From: Leptolyngbyaceae cyanobacterium C42_A2020_001
Lineage (GTDB): Bacteria; Cyanobacteriota; Cyanobacteriia; Leptolyngbyales; Leptolyngbyaceae
NCBI GenBank assembly: GCA_015272515.1
Contig: JACYLN010000080.1
Coordinates: 1-47,228, forward strand
Reading direction: 5' to 3'
Length of the DNA stretch: 47,228 nucleotides
The notes under the pieces were generated by a model that made no database searches, was not told the origin of the DNA, and saw nothing but the letters and a program-made list of their open reading frames with translations. The stretch's first letter is position 1; each line of letters opens with the position of its first letter. This document shows positions 35,388 through 44,445 of the stretch, piece after piece. A program made the position numbers and the translations under genes.

Positions 35388-36650
35388 GTGAATGATTACA
35401 TTTTAAGTCTGGCGGTTATTGGCTTTCTGCTGTTATTTGTGACATTGGGATCGGGATGGATTGCCAGATTGCCGCTCTCCTACGCGTTGATCTATCTGGG
35501 ATGCGGCATTCTTCTGAGTCCCTATGGGTTTGGCTTAATTGATGTGCGCCCCGATGCCGAGTTTTTAGAGCGGTTGACAGAATTTGTTGTGATCATTTCG
35601 CTCTTTAGCTGTGGCTTAAAGATGAGCCGTCCGCTGCAAATGTGGGCTTGGAACTCAACGGTGCGATTGATTGGTGGGTTGATGCCAATTACCATCTTTG
35701 CGATCGCGGCCGTTGCTCACTGGGTATTAGGGTTTGGTTGGGGCCCAGCAATTTTGTTAGGAGCGATCCTCGCTCCCACTGATCCGGTTCTGGCCTCGGA
35801 AGTGCAACTTTCCCATCCCGATGATCGCGACGAGTTGCGGTTTGGCTTAACCTCCGAAGGTGGACTCAATGATGCGCTGGCGTTTCCCTTTGTCTACTTT
35901 GGGCTGTCTTGGCTGAAAGACGATCGCTGGCAAAACTGGCTAATTCAGTGGGTAGCGGTGGATGTAATCTGGGCGATCGCCACCGGGATCGGCATGGGCA
36001 TTCTCGTCTCTAGAGCTGTGGTCTGGGTTGATAAGCGAGTTCAGCGCCTCCGCCCCGCTGATGCGTTGATGGAAGATTTTGTAGCGCTGAGTATTGTACT
36101 GCTGACGTATTCGTTGACAGAGTTGGTAAACGGCTACGGCTTTTTAGCGGTGTTTGTGGCGGGTATGGTGGCTCAATTTAGCTATCGCAATCCAGACAAA
36201 AAATCAGCTCAATTGGAATTTACGGAAACCATTGAGAAGTTGATGGAGGTGGGCACAATTTTGCTGCTTGGCTCCCTGCTGCGAATCGAGCCAATCCTCA
36301 AATATTTACCTCAAGCCTTACTAATTGCGGCTCTGCTGTTTTTTGTGATTCGTCCGGTGGGAGCGTGGGTCTGCACGATGGGAGAGCAATACACCCCCAT
36401 TCGACGCATTTTGTTTGGCTGGTTTGGGATTCGGGGAGTAGGGTCGCTCTACTACCTGTTTTATGCGCTGGGATCGGGCTTAAAGGGAGACCAGGGGGAA
36501 CAAATTGCCTGGATTACGTTTATCACGATCGCGTTTTCAGTGGTGTTGCACGGTTCAACCGCAACCCCGTTGATGAAGTGGTACGAACACTACAGCGATC
36601 GCCAACGTCAACAATCTCGCTCATCAGAGGTTATTGAAACGCGGCGATAA
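35388..36650 (+). CDS. CPA1-type cation/proton antiporter
   Basis: The 420-residue membrane protein has about twelve segments and the NhaP/CPA1 motifs LGAILAPTDPVLASEVQ and RFGLTSEGGLNDALAFP, where the paired acidic residues bind the cation and proton. A further motif, FGWFGIRGVGSLYYL, follows near residue 345. It exchanges Na+ or K+ for H+ across the membrane. The start is a GTG at 35388. It stands alone, with a 285-base gap upstream. Confidence 0.9.
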   Translation: MNDYILSLAVIGFLLLFVTLGSGWIARLPLSYALIYLGCGILLSPYGFGLIDVRPDAEFLERLTEFVVIISLFSCGLKMSRPLQMWAWNSTVRLIGGLMPITIFAIAAVAHWVLGFGWGPAILLGAILAPTDPVLASEVQLSHPDDRDELRFGLTSEGGLNDALAFPFVYFGLSWLKDDRWQNWLIQWVAVDVIWAIATGIGMGILVSRAVVWVDKRVQRLRPADALMEDFVALSIVLLTYSLTELVNGYGFLAVFVAGMVAQFSYRNPDKKSAQLEFTETIEKLMEVGTILLLGSLLRIEPILKYLPQALLIAALLFFVIRPVGAWVCTMGEQYTPIRRILFGWFGIRGVGSLYYLFYALGSGLKGDQGEQIAWITFITIAFSVVLHGSTATPLMKWYEHYSDRQRQQSRSSEVIETRR

Positions 36651-36701
36651 CAGCGAATGCTTGTACAGTCAAACTGTCGTTTGCCACCGCTGATTAACCC
36701 T

Positions 36702-37124
36702 CTATTCCTGATTGAACAATGCCAGCGCTTGCTGCAAAAACACTTTTAACCTGTCTGCAACTTCTTCGGCGGGAGTGGTTTCTCCTTCAAACGTCCACTC
36801 ATGAACCGTGGAGAGCCACCACTGTTTGCCGCGATGGTTGAAGCCTGCCACTTCTGCACCAATCGCACGGCGATCGCCGCTTAAAGCATCTTCATGAAAC
36901 CGAATTTGGAGCAAAATGCTGCGGCTTTGAAACAGGCGGGAAAATCCAGGCAAATGAAACCCAATATCAATCGAATCGGGATCAACCAATTCTCGCGTGT
37001 CTGGATCGTTTGCCCAGGGTTTTAGGTCTGCCCTGGCATCTGGAAACTCAGACTTGAACAGATTAACAACAGATGCAATTTTGCTGGCGGCTTCCAGGCT
37101 TTTTGCCTGCTCGGCTGCATTCAC
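36702..37124 (-). CDS. Small protein of unknown function
   Basis: The 140-residue soluble protein was not recognised. It has an N-terminal helix, a central segment (GFHLPGFSRLFQSRSILLQIRF) and WWLSTVHEWTFEGETTPAEEVADRL near the end. AAGGAG lies about 10 bases before the ATG, which supports expression. It is convergent with the antiporter and divergent from the DnaJ-WD40 gene. Confidence 0.65.
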   Translation of the reverse strand: MNAAEQAKSLEAASKIASVVNLFKSEFPDARADLKPWANDPDTRELVDPDSIDIGFHLPGFSRLFQSRSILLQIRFHEDALSGDRRAIGAEVAGFNHRGKQWWLSTVHEWTFEGETTPAEEVADRLKVFLQQALALFNQE

Positions 37125-37310
37125 TCGCGACTCCTTTTAGGCGTTCAGGGGAGGATTTGATTAACGCGGGGTTAATGAGTGACAGATGAATTAACGATAA
37201 TTTACACCACTTGAACAAATTCGGCAGCATTCCCTTTTGCCGAATTTGAGGTAACCCTGATTGTAGAGCTAGCTTAGAAGTAGTTGAGCCAGTCACTCTC
37301 ACGCCAATCA

Positions 37311-38834
37311 ATGAATTCCATGCAGCGGTATTACGAAATCCTGGGATTGCAGCCCGGAGCGTCTCCAGCCGAAGTGAAACAAGCTTACCGATCCTTGGCA
37401 AAAACCTGGCACCCCGACCGATTTAGCCATGATCCCACCCTAAAGCGACAGGCAGAAGAAAAACTCAAAGACATCAATGAAGCTTATCGTCAGTTAAAAG
37501 ATTACCACCCCGCCGCAAAGCCACCAGAACCTGCTCCGGCTGCGGCTTCTCAGGCTGCAACTCGTACCACCGTGTCTGCCAAACCCACGAATGCAGAGTT
37601 TTGGTACAACCGGGGAGCAGAAAACGCCCAGCAGGGACGCTATAAGGACGCTCTGGACGATTTCAGTATGGCAATTCGGCTAAATCCAACCTATGTGGAA
37701 GCTTACCGCTACAGGGGGTTTGCCTATTCCATGCTGGGGTTTGAGCTGGGTGCGGAGTCGGATTTGAACAAGGCAAAGGTGTTGGAACGAGAACGGCAAC
37801 AAGCAGCGGAAACGGTACGTTCTAAGGGCGATCGCCCCGCTGCCAATCCTGCTCCAAAAAACGGTTGGAACTGGAGCTGGGGCAAATCTGCCCGTAAACC
37901 CTCCCCCCAAACGCCACCACCCCCGTCCACGGTCTGGAGTTATGACCAGACGTTTCAGGATCATCACGATGGCATCACCGCGATCGCGATCAGTCGGGAT
38001 GGCAAGTTTTTGGTCAGCGGTAGCCGAGATGCCACGGTCAAATTTTGGAATTTGCGAACGGGGGCGGTGTTTCATACCCTGGCAAAGCACGACCTGCCAA
38101 TTACGGCGATCGCTCTGAGCCTGGATGGGCAATTGCTGGCAACGGGCAGCGAAGATTACACCATTAAACTTTGGGATTTGAAACAGGGAAGCCTGCTGCG
38201 CGCTCTGACAGGGCATTCCAGATCTATCAGTGCGCTGGCATTCAGCCCTAATCATCGCATCCTGATCAGCGGTGGGCAAGATGGACAGGTTGGTTTCTGG
38301 AATTTGACAACCAGCCGCATTACACCGACCTTTCAACGGCAAGGCTCGCCGATTTTGGCAGTAGCGCTAACTCCAGATGGGCAAATTGCGATGAGTGGTA
38401 GCCAAAACCACATCTTGACTTTGTACCAGGCAAGGACGGGCGAATTGCTGCGATCGTTGCTGGGTCATGCGACTGAAATTAACAGTATTGCGATCAGCCC
38501 CGATGGGCACTTATTTGCCACAGGTGGAGCGGATGGCACAATTCAAGTTTGGGCAGAGTCGGCAATTGTCACCGATAAACCAGCGCGATCGCTGGCGGGG
38601 CATTCTGGTGCAGTAAAGTCGCTTGCTTTTAGCCCAGATGGTCGAATCTTAGCCAGTGCTGGCAGCGATCGCACAATTCAACTATGGAATCCAATCAATG
38701 GCGATCAACTCTCCATCCTGACTGGACACACAAATAGCGTTAACTCCATTGTCTTCAACCCCGATGGTCATATCCTATTCAGCGGTAGCACCGACAAAAC
38801 CATCAAGCGTTGGCGCTCTTTACCAATGCCTTAG
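37311..38834 (+). CDS. DnaJ-TPR-WD40 fusion protein
   Basis: From the ATG at 37311 the protein is 507 residues. A J-domain comes first (YYEILGLQPGASPAEVKQAYRS, with the HPD motif in WHPDRF), which stimulates Hsp70 ATPase. A TPR pair follows (FWYNRGAENAQQGRYKDALDDFS), then a proline-rich linker and about seven WD40 blades with repeated GHxxxI-SGSxDxTIKLW patterns. It likely brings an Hsp70 to a client bound by the propeller. A TTG nine codons earlier is possible but has no support. The next genes, HicB and a WD40 kinase, follow within 25-30 bases, so all three may be one operon. Confidence 0.9.
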   Translation: MNSMQRYYEILGLQPGASPAEVKQAYRSLAKTWHPDRFSHDPTLKRQAEEKLKDINEAYRQLKDYHPAAKPPEPAPAAASQAATRTTVSAKPTNAEFWYNRGAENAQQGRYKDALDDFSMAIRLNPTYVEAYRYRGFAYSMLGFELGAESDLNKAKVLERERQQAAETVRSKGDRPAANPAPKNGWNWSWGKSARKPSPQTPPPPSTVWSYDQTFQDHHDGITAIAISRDGKFLVSGSRDATVKFWNLRTGAVFHTLAKHDLPITAIALSLDGQLLATGSEDYTIKLWDLKQGSLLRALTGHSRSISALAFSPNHRILISGGQDGQVGFWNLTTSRITPTFQRQGSPILAVALTPDGQIAMSGSQNHILTLYQARTGELLRSLLGHATEINSIAISPDGHLFATGGADGTIQVWAESAIVTDKPARSLAGHSGAVKSLAFSPDGRILASAGSDRTIQLWNPINGDQLSILTGHTNSVNSIVFNPDGHILFSGSTDKTIKRWRSLPMP

Positions 38835-38859
38835 AATGAGGTTTGGGAGGAAAACAACG

Positions 38860-39060
38860 ATGCCGCAGCAACTTTCTAACCATTTGACAATTGAAGTAGA
38901 GCAGGAAGAAGACGGTCGCTGGATTGCCGAGGTGCTAGAGTTATCGGGCGTTTTGGTCTACGGTCCCTCTAAAGAAGAGGCGATAAAAAATGTTCAGGCT
39001 TTAGCTCTGCGCGTTATTGCTGACAAAATAGAGCATGGCAAGATGCTGCGGCTATTATAG
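38860..39060 (+). CDS. HicB-type antitoxin-like protein, no HicA partner beside it
   Basis: The 66-residue protein matches the short HicB fold: LTIEVEQEEDGRWIAEVLEL, then SGVLVYGPSKEEAIKNVQALALRVI. GGGAGG lies 9 bases before the ATG. Classical HicB antitoxins bind and neutralise the HicA ribonuclease and repress their own operon. Here no hicA-sized frame lies on either side: upstream is the DnaJ-WD40 gene (25 bases away) and downstream, after 24 bases, the WD40 kinase. It may be a solitary HicB, common in cyanobacteria. Confidence 0.8.
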   Translation: MPQQLSNHLTIEVEQEEDGRWIAEVLELSGVLVYGPSKEEAIKNVQALALRVIADKIEHGKMLRLL

Positions 39061-39084
39061 GTTTCACCTGGCGCATCTTCGGCT

Positions 39085-41421
39085 ATGACCTATTGCCTTA
39101 ATCCTGATTGCCCCAAGCCGCGCAATCCTGACAGCGCAAAAACCTGTCGCAGTTGTGGGGCAAAGTTGATCCTGAAAGATCGGTATCGGGCGATCGCCAC
39201 GATTGGGCAGGGTGGATTTGGCAGAACCTTTTTGGCAGTGGATGAAGATAAGCCTTCCAAGCCCCGGTGCGTTATCAAGCAATTTCTTCCAGTTGCTCAA
39301 AATCCCCGGAACCTCAAAAAAGCCCTGACTCTATTTGAGCAAGAAGCGGTACGGTTGGAAGAATTGGGGCACCATCCCCAAATTCCGGAATTGATGGCGT
39401 ATTTCAACCAGGAAGGTAATCAATACCTGATTCAAGAATTCATCCACGGCAAAAACCTGGCAGATGCCCTGGTAGAACAGGGAGTGTTTGGAGAAGCACA
39501 GGTGCGAGAAGTGCTGGCAAAGCTGCTGCCAGTGCTGGATTTTGTCCATTCCCACAAGGTGATACATCGCGATATTAAACCCGGCAATATCATCATTACG
39601 GGCAGTCAATTGGGCATAAGTCTGCCGCGATCGGGGCAACTAGACTGGACGCTTTTGCAGCAGGCATTATCGATTGAGTCTAATCAAGGCTTTCGGAACT
39701 TCGTCAGTCCGTCTTACCGCTTTCATGAATTGTTGGGATTCAGCCTTGCCCAACCGTCTAAAGATTTGCCGCCCGCTCTCTACACCCGCTGTCAACAATT
39801 GGCACTGCAATTTGCTCGCTATCCAGGGTTGTCCCTCGCCCAACGGCAGTACTTAGCTGCCGATGCCAGCCGTGTTTTGTACGAAATCCAGCAGGCAAAC
39901 GAAGCTCGCAGCGGAGCGCTCTCCATTGGGCGACTGGTGTTGGTGGATTTTGGGGCCGCAAAATCGCTCAAAGGACTGGAACCCATGCAAACGGGAACAA
40001 CGATTGGCAGTCCGGAGTATGTTGCACCAGAGCAGGCACGGGGAAAAGCAGTATTTTCCAGCGATCTCTATAGTTTGGGAGTGACGGGTGTGTACCTGTT
40101 AACAAAGGTTTCGCCCTACGACTTGTTTGATCCGGCAACGGATACCTGGATCTGGCGGAAGTATTTAACTGCTCCAATTAGTGAGAAGTTGGGCTATATC
40201 CTGGATCGCTTGTTGGAACGGGCGATCGCGCGCCGGTATCAATCAGCCGCAGAAGTCTTGCAAGATCTAGAGGGTTCCTCGATCGCGCCCATTCCACAGT
40301 CCATTCCAACTCCACCCCTGCCGCTGCAACCTGCGAAACCATTACAACCTCCTAATCAGTTAGCATTGCAGTTTCCGGGGATGCCTTCTCAGCCTCCCAT
40401 CAGTCCATCTCTCCAACCTTCGTTTCGGATTGCCCGTCGTCCCAGAGTGGGAATTCCTGCCGTGCAAAAGGTACCAACCATTCAACTAGAGGAGCCAGAG
40501 GCAGAAGTGAAGTCACGGCGGCGATCGCAACCAAGTTGGCACTGTGTTCAAACGTTTGAGAGTCTTGCACGAATTTATGCGCTAGCACTCAGCCCCACGG
40601 AACCGATCCTCGCTAGTACGAGCGGCAACACAATCAGGCTGTGGGATATTGAACAACTCAAACCCATTCGCACCCTCACCGGGCATCTGGATATTATCCC
40701 CGCGATCACCATCACTCCCGATGGGCAACACTTGATTAGTGGTAGCGCCGACAAAACGATTGGAGTGTGGGAATTAAACACTGGACGGCAGCTTGCAAAG
40801 TTGGCTTTGCATTCCGATACAGTATTGGCACTGGCAATATCTCCTAACGGGCAATTTCTCGCTAGTAGTAGCTTTTATGACCCCATTACACTTTGGGATT
40901 TGCAAGATGGCTATAAGCGGCACGGCTTGATGGGGCACTCCGCCCGAATTGATGCCCTCGCTTTCAATCCCGCGTTGGAGACGGAACCAGCAGGTAACAT
41001 TCTTGCCAGTGGCAGCGGCGACCTGACGATCAAACTTTGGAACGTCAATAGTGGCGAGGAACTCCGCACACTAGAGGGACATACCCACCAAATTTCAGCC
41101 CTTGCGTTTAACCCAGATGGTACAACCCTTGCTAGCGCCAGTTGGGATGGAACGGTGAAGCTCTGGAACCTCAAAACGCGCCGTCACCGCACACTAGAAG
41201 TAGAGTCGGGACGGATCAACGGAATTGCTTTTAGCTCAGACGGAAAAAAGTTGGCGATCGCGAGTGATACCTTACAACTCTGGACAGTACCTTCGGGAAA
41301 AAAAATCACGTTGGCACCGGGACACACTGATCCGGTTTGTGCTGTCCTGTTTGGTCAAACGGATCACCAAATTATCAGCGCTAGCTTCGATCGCACGATT
41401 AGACTCTGGCAGTGGGAATAA
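39085..41421 (+). CDS. Ser/Thr protein kinase with zinc ribbon, kinase-core insertion and WD40 propeller
   Basis: In the 778-residue protein, residues 1-25 hold a four-Cys zinc ribbon (CLNPDC...CRSCG). The kinase domain shows the glycine loop GQGGFG (41-46), the ATP lysine K65 in CVIK, and HRDIKPGN (161-168). DFG appears only at 288-290. The usual gap from the Asn to DFG Asp is about 13 residues; here it is 120, so about 107 extra residues interrupt the core (DNA 39598-39928). The catalytic residues are all kept. After a proline-rich linker, about six WD40 blades fill residues 490-778. Such kinases phosphorylate targets held by the propeller. The gene follows HicB by 24 bases. Confidence 0.9.
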   Translation: MTYCLNPDCPKPRNPDSAKTCRSCGAKLILKDRYRAIATIGQGGFGRTFLAVDEDKPSKPRCVIKQFLPVAQNPRNLKKALTLFEQEAVRLEELGHHPQIPELMAYFNQEGNQYLIQEFIHGKNLADALVEQGVFGEAQVREVLAKLLPVLDFVHSHKVIHRDIKPGNIIITGSQLGISLPRSGQLDWTLLQQALSIESNQGFRNFVSPSYRFHELLGFSLAQPSKDLPPALYTRCQQLALQFARYPGLSLAQRQYLAADASRVLYEIQQANEARSGALSIGRLVLVDFGAAKSLKGLEPMQTGTTIGSPEYVAPEQARGKAVFSSDLYSLGVTGVYLLTKVSPYDLFDPATDTWIWRKYLTAPISEKLGYILDRLLERAIARRYQSAAEVLQDLEGSSIAPIPQSIPTPPLPLQPAKPLQPPNQLALQFPGMPSQPPISPSLQPSFRIARRPRVGIPAVQKVPTIQLEEPEAEVKSRRRSQPSWHCVQTFESLARIYALALSPTEPILASTSGNTIRLWDIEQLKPIRTLTGHLDIIPAITITPDGQHLISGSADKTIGVWELNTGRQLAKLALHSDTVLALAISPNGQFLASSSFYDPITLWDLQDGYKRHGLMGHSARIDALAFNPALETEPAGNILASGSGDLTIKLWNVNSGEELRTLEGHTHQISALAFNPDGTTLASASWDGTVKLWNLKTRRHRTLEVESGRINGIAFSSDGKKLAIASDTLQLWTVPSGKKITLAPGHTDPVCAVLFGQTDHQIISASFDRTIRLWQWE

Positions 41422-41568
41422 ATTATTCTGTAGTGTCACGGTATTTTAAGCGAAGCTTCATAAATTTTTTATAAAGTTTTTACGATAGTATTTTAGGTTT
41501 TTGTTTAGCCAGTAAGAATACGGTCAATTACTTGCCTAAAGTCCCCCTTGACTCAGGTGGAGATTTTT

Positions 41569-42864
41569 ATGAAATCACTGATTGACCGAAGACACAAAGC
41601 ATCGTCTAGCAGTCACCAAGTTCGTAAGCGAGATTTGCTGGTTCCAATTGTGATTCTTACCCTTTCTCTTGGGTTAATGCTGGCGACGGGGCTATTGGGA
41701 GTGGGGCGACAGGGCGGATTTGCAGCAAGTAATGCCGATGTTATCTATTTCTACATGTCTGCGAAAGCCTGGTTAAGTGGCTTGAATCCCTATGATTACG
41801 AGACTTTTCAAAAACTGGCTCAACCGTTGGAGCGCAGCGATGTTGTTCCTTTTGCCTATCCGCCTCACAGTTTTGTATTAGGAGGATTTTTGTCCATTTT
41901 CCCCTACTCAGTTGCAAAGGTGCTGATGGCAGTCCTGAATCTGGTGTGCGTGGTTGTGATCGCCGTTCTGGGAGTGCGCCTGGTACAGATGCGTGAAGAT
42001 GCAGCAGGGGTTGTGCGATCGCGGAGTGCTGGGTGGGTGATTCCAACCATTGTGTTTGCTAACCCGTTCACGTCTCATGTGCTTTGGACGGGACAGACAG
42101 CTTTGCTCGTGGGTGTAGCTGCGATCGCAGGCTGGATATTAGTCAACCGGGGTTTATGGCTAGTCGGAGGAATTTTGATTGGATTCGCCACATTCAAACC
42201 TCAACTCACGGTATTGATAGTGCTTTGGCTGGTGTTTGAACGTCGCTGGCGCGTGTTAACGGTTGTTGGTTTGAGTGCGCTGCTGTTTTCTCTCGTTCCC
42301 CTTGTATCAACTGGTGTAGCAGATACGCTTTCTGGTTGGCTGCGGGCGATGTCGGATTATAAGGGAACGCCCGGTATGACTCCTGGCACAGGCTACATTA
42401 TTGGAATTAGTAGCGTGGTAAAAGCGCTGGGGATAGACACTTCCAAGCAGTTAACCATTGCTCTGACTGTGTTGGGGGCGTTTCCATTAACGTTTTATCT
42501 GTTTCGTCAGCGTAGATGGGCAGGTAAGAGCGACATCTTAGGATTGTTGCTGGCTTTGCCAATTCTTTTTGTTTATGCTCACGATTATGATTTAGCGATT
42601 TTAGTGCCTCTGGTAGCATCTTTTTGCTGGTATCTGCGATCGCGGCCTTTATCGCAACTCATCGCATTAGGCTTAATGATTGTGCTGTTTATTCCCTATC
42701 GCCTAATTTCTCGACTCGATCCACCCGTGCTGTTTTTGCATTGGCGCACTTTTGTTCTAGGCGCGATCGTCACCTGGCTATTTCTGTTAGTAGTTCGTAA
42801 TAGAAACCAAGCGGACTCTTTAACCCATCAAAATCATCCCGTTGCTGGGGTTTCTCTGAAGTAA
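41569..42864 (+). CDS. GT87-like (DUF2029) polyprenyl-phosphate-sugar glycosyltransferase
   Basis: The 431-residue protein has about ten to twelve membrane segments. Near the start of the first large extracytoplasmic loop is NADVIYFYMSAKAWLSG followed by NPYD, and then FAYPPHSFV, matching the GT-C fold family GT87/DUF2029, which transfers mannose or other sugars from a polyprenyl carrier. The Asp in NADVI is the likely catalytic position. I use the ATG at 41569, with GGTGGAG a few bases before it, rather than the TTG seven codons upstream. Substrate and pathway are unknown. Confidence 0.8.
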   Translation: MKSLIDRRHKASSSSHQVRKRDLLVPIVILTLSLGLMLATGLLGVGRQGGFAASNADVIYFYMSAKAWLSGLNPYDYETFQKLAQPLERSDVVPFAYPPHSFVLGGFLSIFPYSVAKVLMAVLNLVCVVVIAVLGVRLVQMREDAAGVVRSRSAGWVIPTIVFANPFTSHVLWTGQTALLVGVAAIAGWILVNRGLWLVGGILIGFATFKPQLTVLIVLWLVFERRWRVLTVVGLSALLFSLVPLVSTGVADTLSGWLRAMSDYKGTPGMTPGTGYIIGISSVVKALGIDTSKQLTIALTVLGAFPLTFYLFRQRRWAGKSDILGLLLALPILFVYAHDYDLAILVPLVASFCWYLRSRPLSQLIALGLMIVLFIPYRLISRLDPPVLFLHWRTFVLGAIVTWLFLLVVRNRNQADSLTHQNHPVAGVSLK

Positions 42865-42894
42865 ACGAACCAAGTATTTGTGCAGCTTTTGACT

Positions 42895-43422
42895 TTACCT
42901 TGCTTCTCTTCCGTCGGGCATACGTGCCCCTTTGAGGATAGCTCCTTCAATTTTGGCTCCTCGCATCTTTGCCTTTAGCAGGTTCGCTTTTTGCAAGTTA
43001 GCATTGGTTAAATCAGCTCCCCGCAGGTTGGCTCCTTCCAATATCGCGCCTTGCAGGTTGGCTCCTGACAGATTCGCGCCTTCTAGATCAGCCCCCAATA
43101 AATTTGCTCCAGCCAAGTTTGCTCCTTGCAAGTCTGCGAACTTCAGTTGAGTCAGTCCTAAATTTGCCTTTTCCAATACGCTGTTTGAGAGGTTGGCATA
43201 GTTCATCATGGAGCCTTGTAATACCGCAGAAACCAGGCTTGCGCCTTTCAGGTTTGCGCCTTCGAGGTCATAACTGTAGAGTGTCGCTCCATCCAGATTG
43301 CAGCCTTCGCACTGACGCTGATTAATTAATTGCTGAAGTGGGTTGGGGTTGGCCGCAAGGGGGTTGGCAAGCAGGGCCAACCCAATAGTGGTGACAGAAA
43401 GGACAGACAGGGAGAGGTTCAT
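42895..43422 (-). CDS. Secreted pentapeptide-repeat protein
   Basis: From the ATG at 43422, which has AAGGAG 9 bases upstream, the protein is 175 residues. Longer starts at 43440 and 43497 lack this support. A signal peptide (LSVLSVTTIGLALLANPLA) precedes about 25 tandem A(N/D)Lxx units, such as GANLAGANLLGADLEGANL, which fold as a right-handed square helix. Cyanobacteria have many such proteins, and their roles are mostly unknown. It follows the hydrolase gene by 37 bases on the same strand. Confidence 0.9.
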   Translation of the reverse strand: MNLSLSVLSVTTIGLALLANPLAANPNPLQQLINQRQCEGCNLDGATLYSYDLEGANLKGASLVSAVLQGSMMNYANLSNSVLEKANLGLTQLKFADLQGANLAGANLLGADLEGANLSGANLQGAILEGANLRGADLTNANLQKANLLKAKMRGAKIEGAILKGARMPDGREAR

Positions 43423-43459
43423 GAGCAAGAACTCCTTCATGGGTGTGCGGACGCGATCG

Positions 43460-44386
43460 CTAGGACAGGAATTTTTTGAGAAACGGCAGCACCCCATTCA
43501 TAAACTCGGTGGGATATTCTTCGTGCAGTCCGAGGGCACCAGGCATTCGATAAATTTGAACACTGGTGAAATGCACCACAAATTCCATTTCTTCACGGGA
43601 TTTGGGTGGGGTTTGTTCCCCAATCACGATCGCGGTTGGAATCGGCAAAGGCTGGAAATAATCCATAAATTCTTTGCGGCTACGAATTGGATCGAGTGCC
43701 CCCGTGACAAATGCAACCGACGCGAATCTGGCTCGTCGTTGTTGAGTGGTGCGCCGTTTCTGGCTAATTAATTGACGACTAATGTGTTTGCGATCGCCAA
43801 ATACATGCCGACCATACATCCAACGCAAAAACCAGGGCAGCGTGTTGAGCCAATAGAGGAATTGCCCCAAAATCGGTAGCCCCACGAGCTGACGAACCAG
43901 TTTGAAGAACCAGCGTCGTTCGCCCATCATGGTTGGTAAAGGACCCCGCCAAGTGGGAGCTGCTAAAGCTACATAGGTAAAAGCACTGGGCTGTTGCTGC
44001 ACCAGTTGCATTAGGTAAGTTGCCGTGTGTCCAGCGGCGATCGCCACAATTGGCTCTGAAAAAATAGATTGCAGAAAATCTCGCAGAAAGGCATGGTAAA
44101 GCGGCGGACGGTAGTCTAACGTGGGGCGATCAGACTGACCAAACCCTGGCAAATCTACGGCAAATACCTGGAATCGATCTGCTAGAAGTTCTGCAACTCC
44201 CTGCATTTCCATGCGGCTGGAAATGGAGCTGAGAGCAGGCAATAGCAGCACTGGAGTTCCCTCACCTAACACTTCATACGCCACATTAATCGGCGTTCCT
44301 TTCCAACTCCAACGAAATTCTCTAACTTCACCACCGATATTAGGGGTGATGGGCGATCGCGACGTGATGGATGGAGTGGCAGACAC
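43460..44386 (-). CDS. Alpha/beta-hydrolase fold protein with Thr at the nucleophile elbow
   Basis: The 308-residue protein has the fold marks VFAVDLPGFGQSDRP, the elbow IAAGHTATYL, SVAFVTGALDPI with the acid, and LGLHEEYP with the His. The elbow normally reads GHSxG; here it is Gly119-His120-Thr121-Ala122-Thr123, so the serine nucleophile is replaced by threonine (codon ACG). The fold is clear, but canonical serine hydrolysis is doubtful. The start is GTG; no early ATG exists in frame. It precedes the pentapeptide gene. Confidence 0.8.
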   Translation of the reverse strand: MSATPSITSRSPITPNIGGEVREFRWSWKGTPINVAYEVLGEGTPVLLLPALSSISSRMEMQGVAELLADRFQVFAVDLPGFGQSDRPTLDYRPPLYHAFLRDFLQSIFSEPIVAIAAGHTATYLMQLVQQQPSAFTYVALAAPTWRGPLPTMMGERRWFFKLVRQLVGLPILGQFLYWLNTLPWFLRWMYGRHVFGDRKHISRQLISQKRRTTQQRRARFASVAFVTGALDPIRSRKEFMDYFQPLPIPTAIVIGEQTPPKSREEMEFVVHFTSVQIYRMPGALGLHEEYPTEFMNGVLPFLKKFLS

Positions 44387-44445
44387 ACAACAACAACAAA
44401 CAACTGCGATACTAATCTACCGTTGTTACGACACGAAATACAGCC

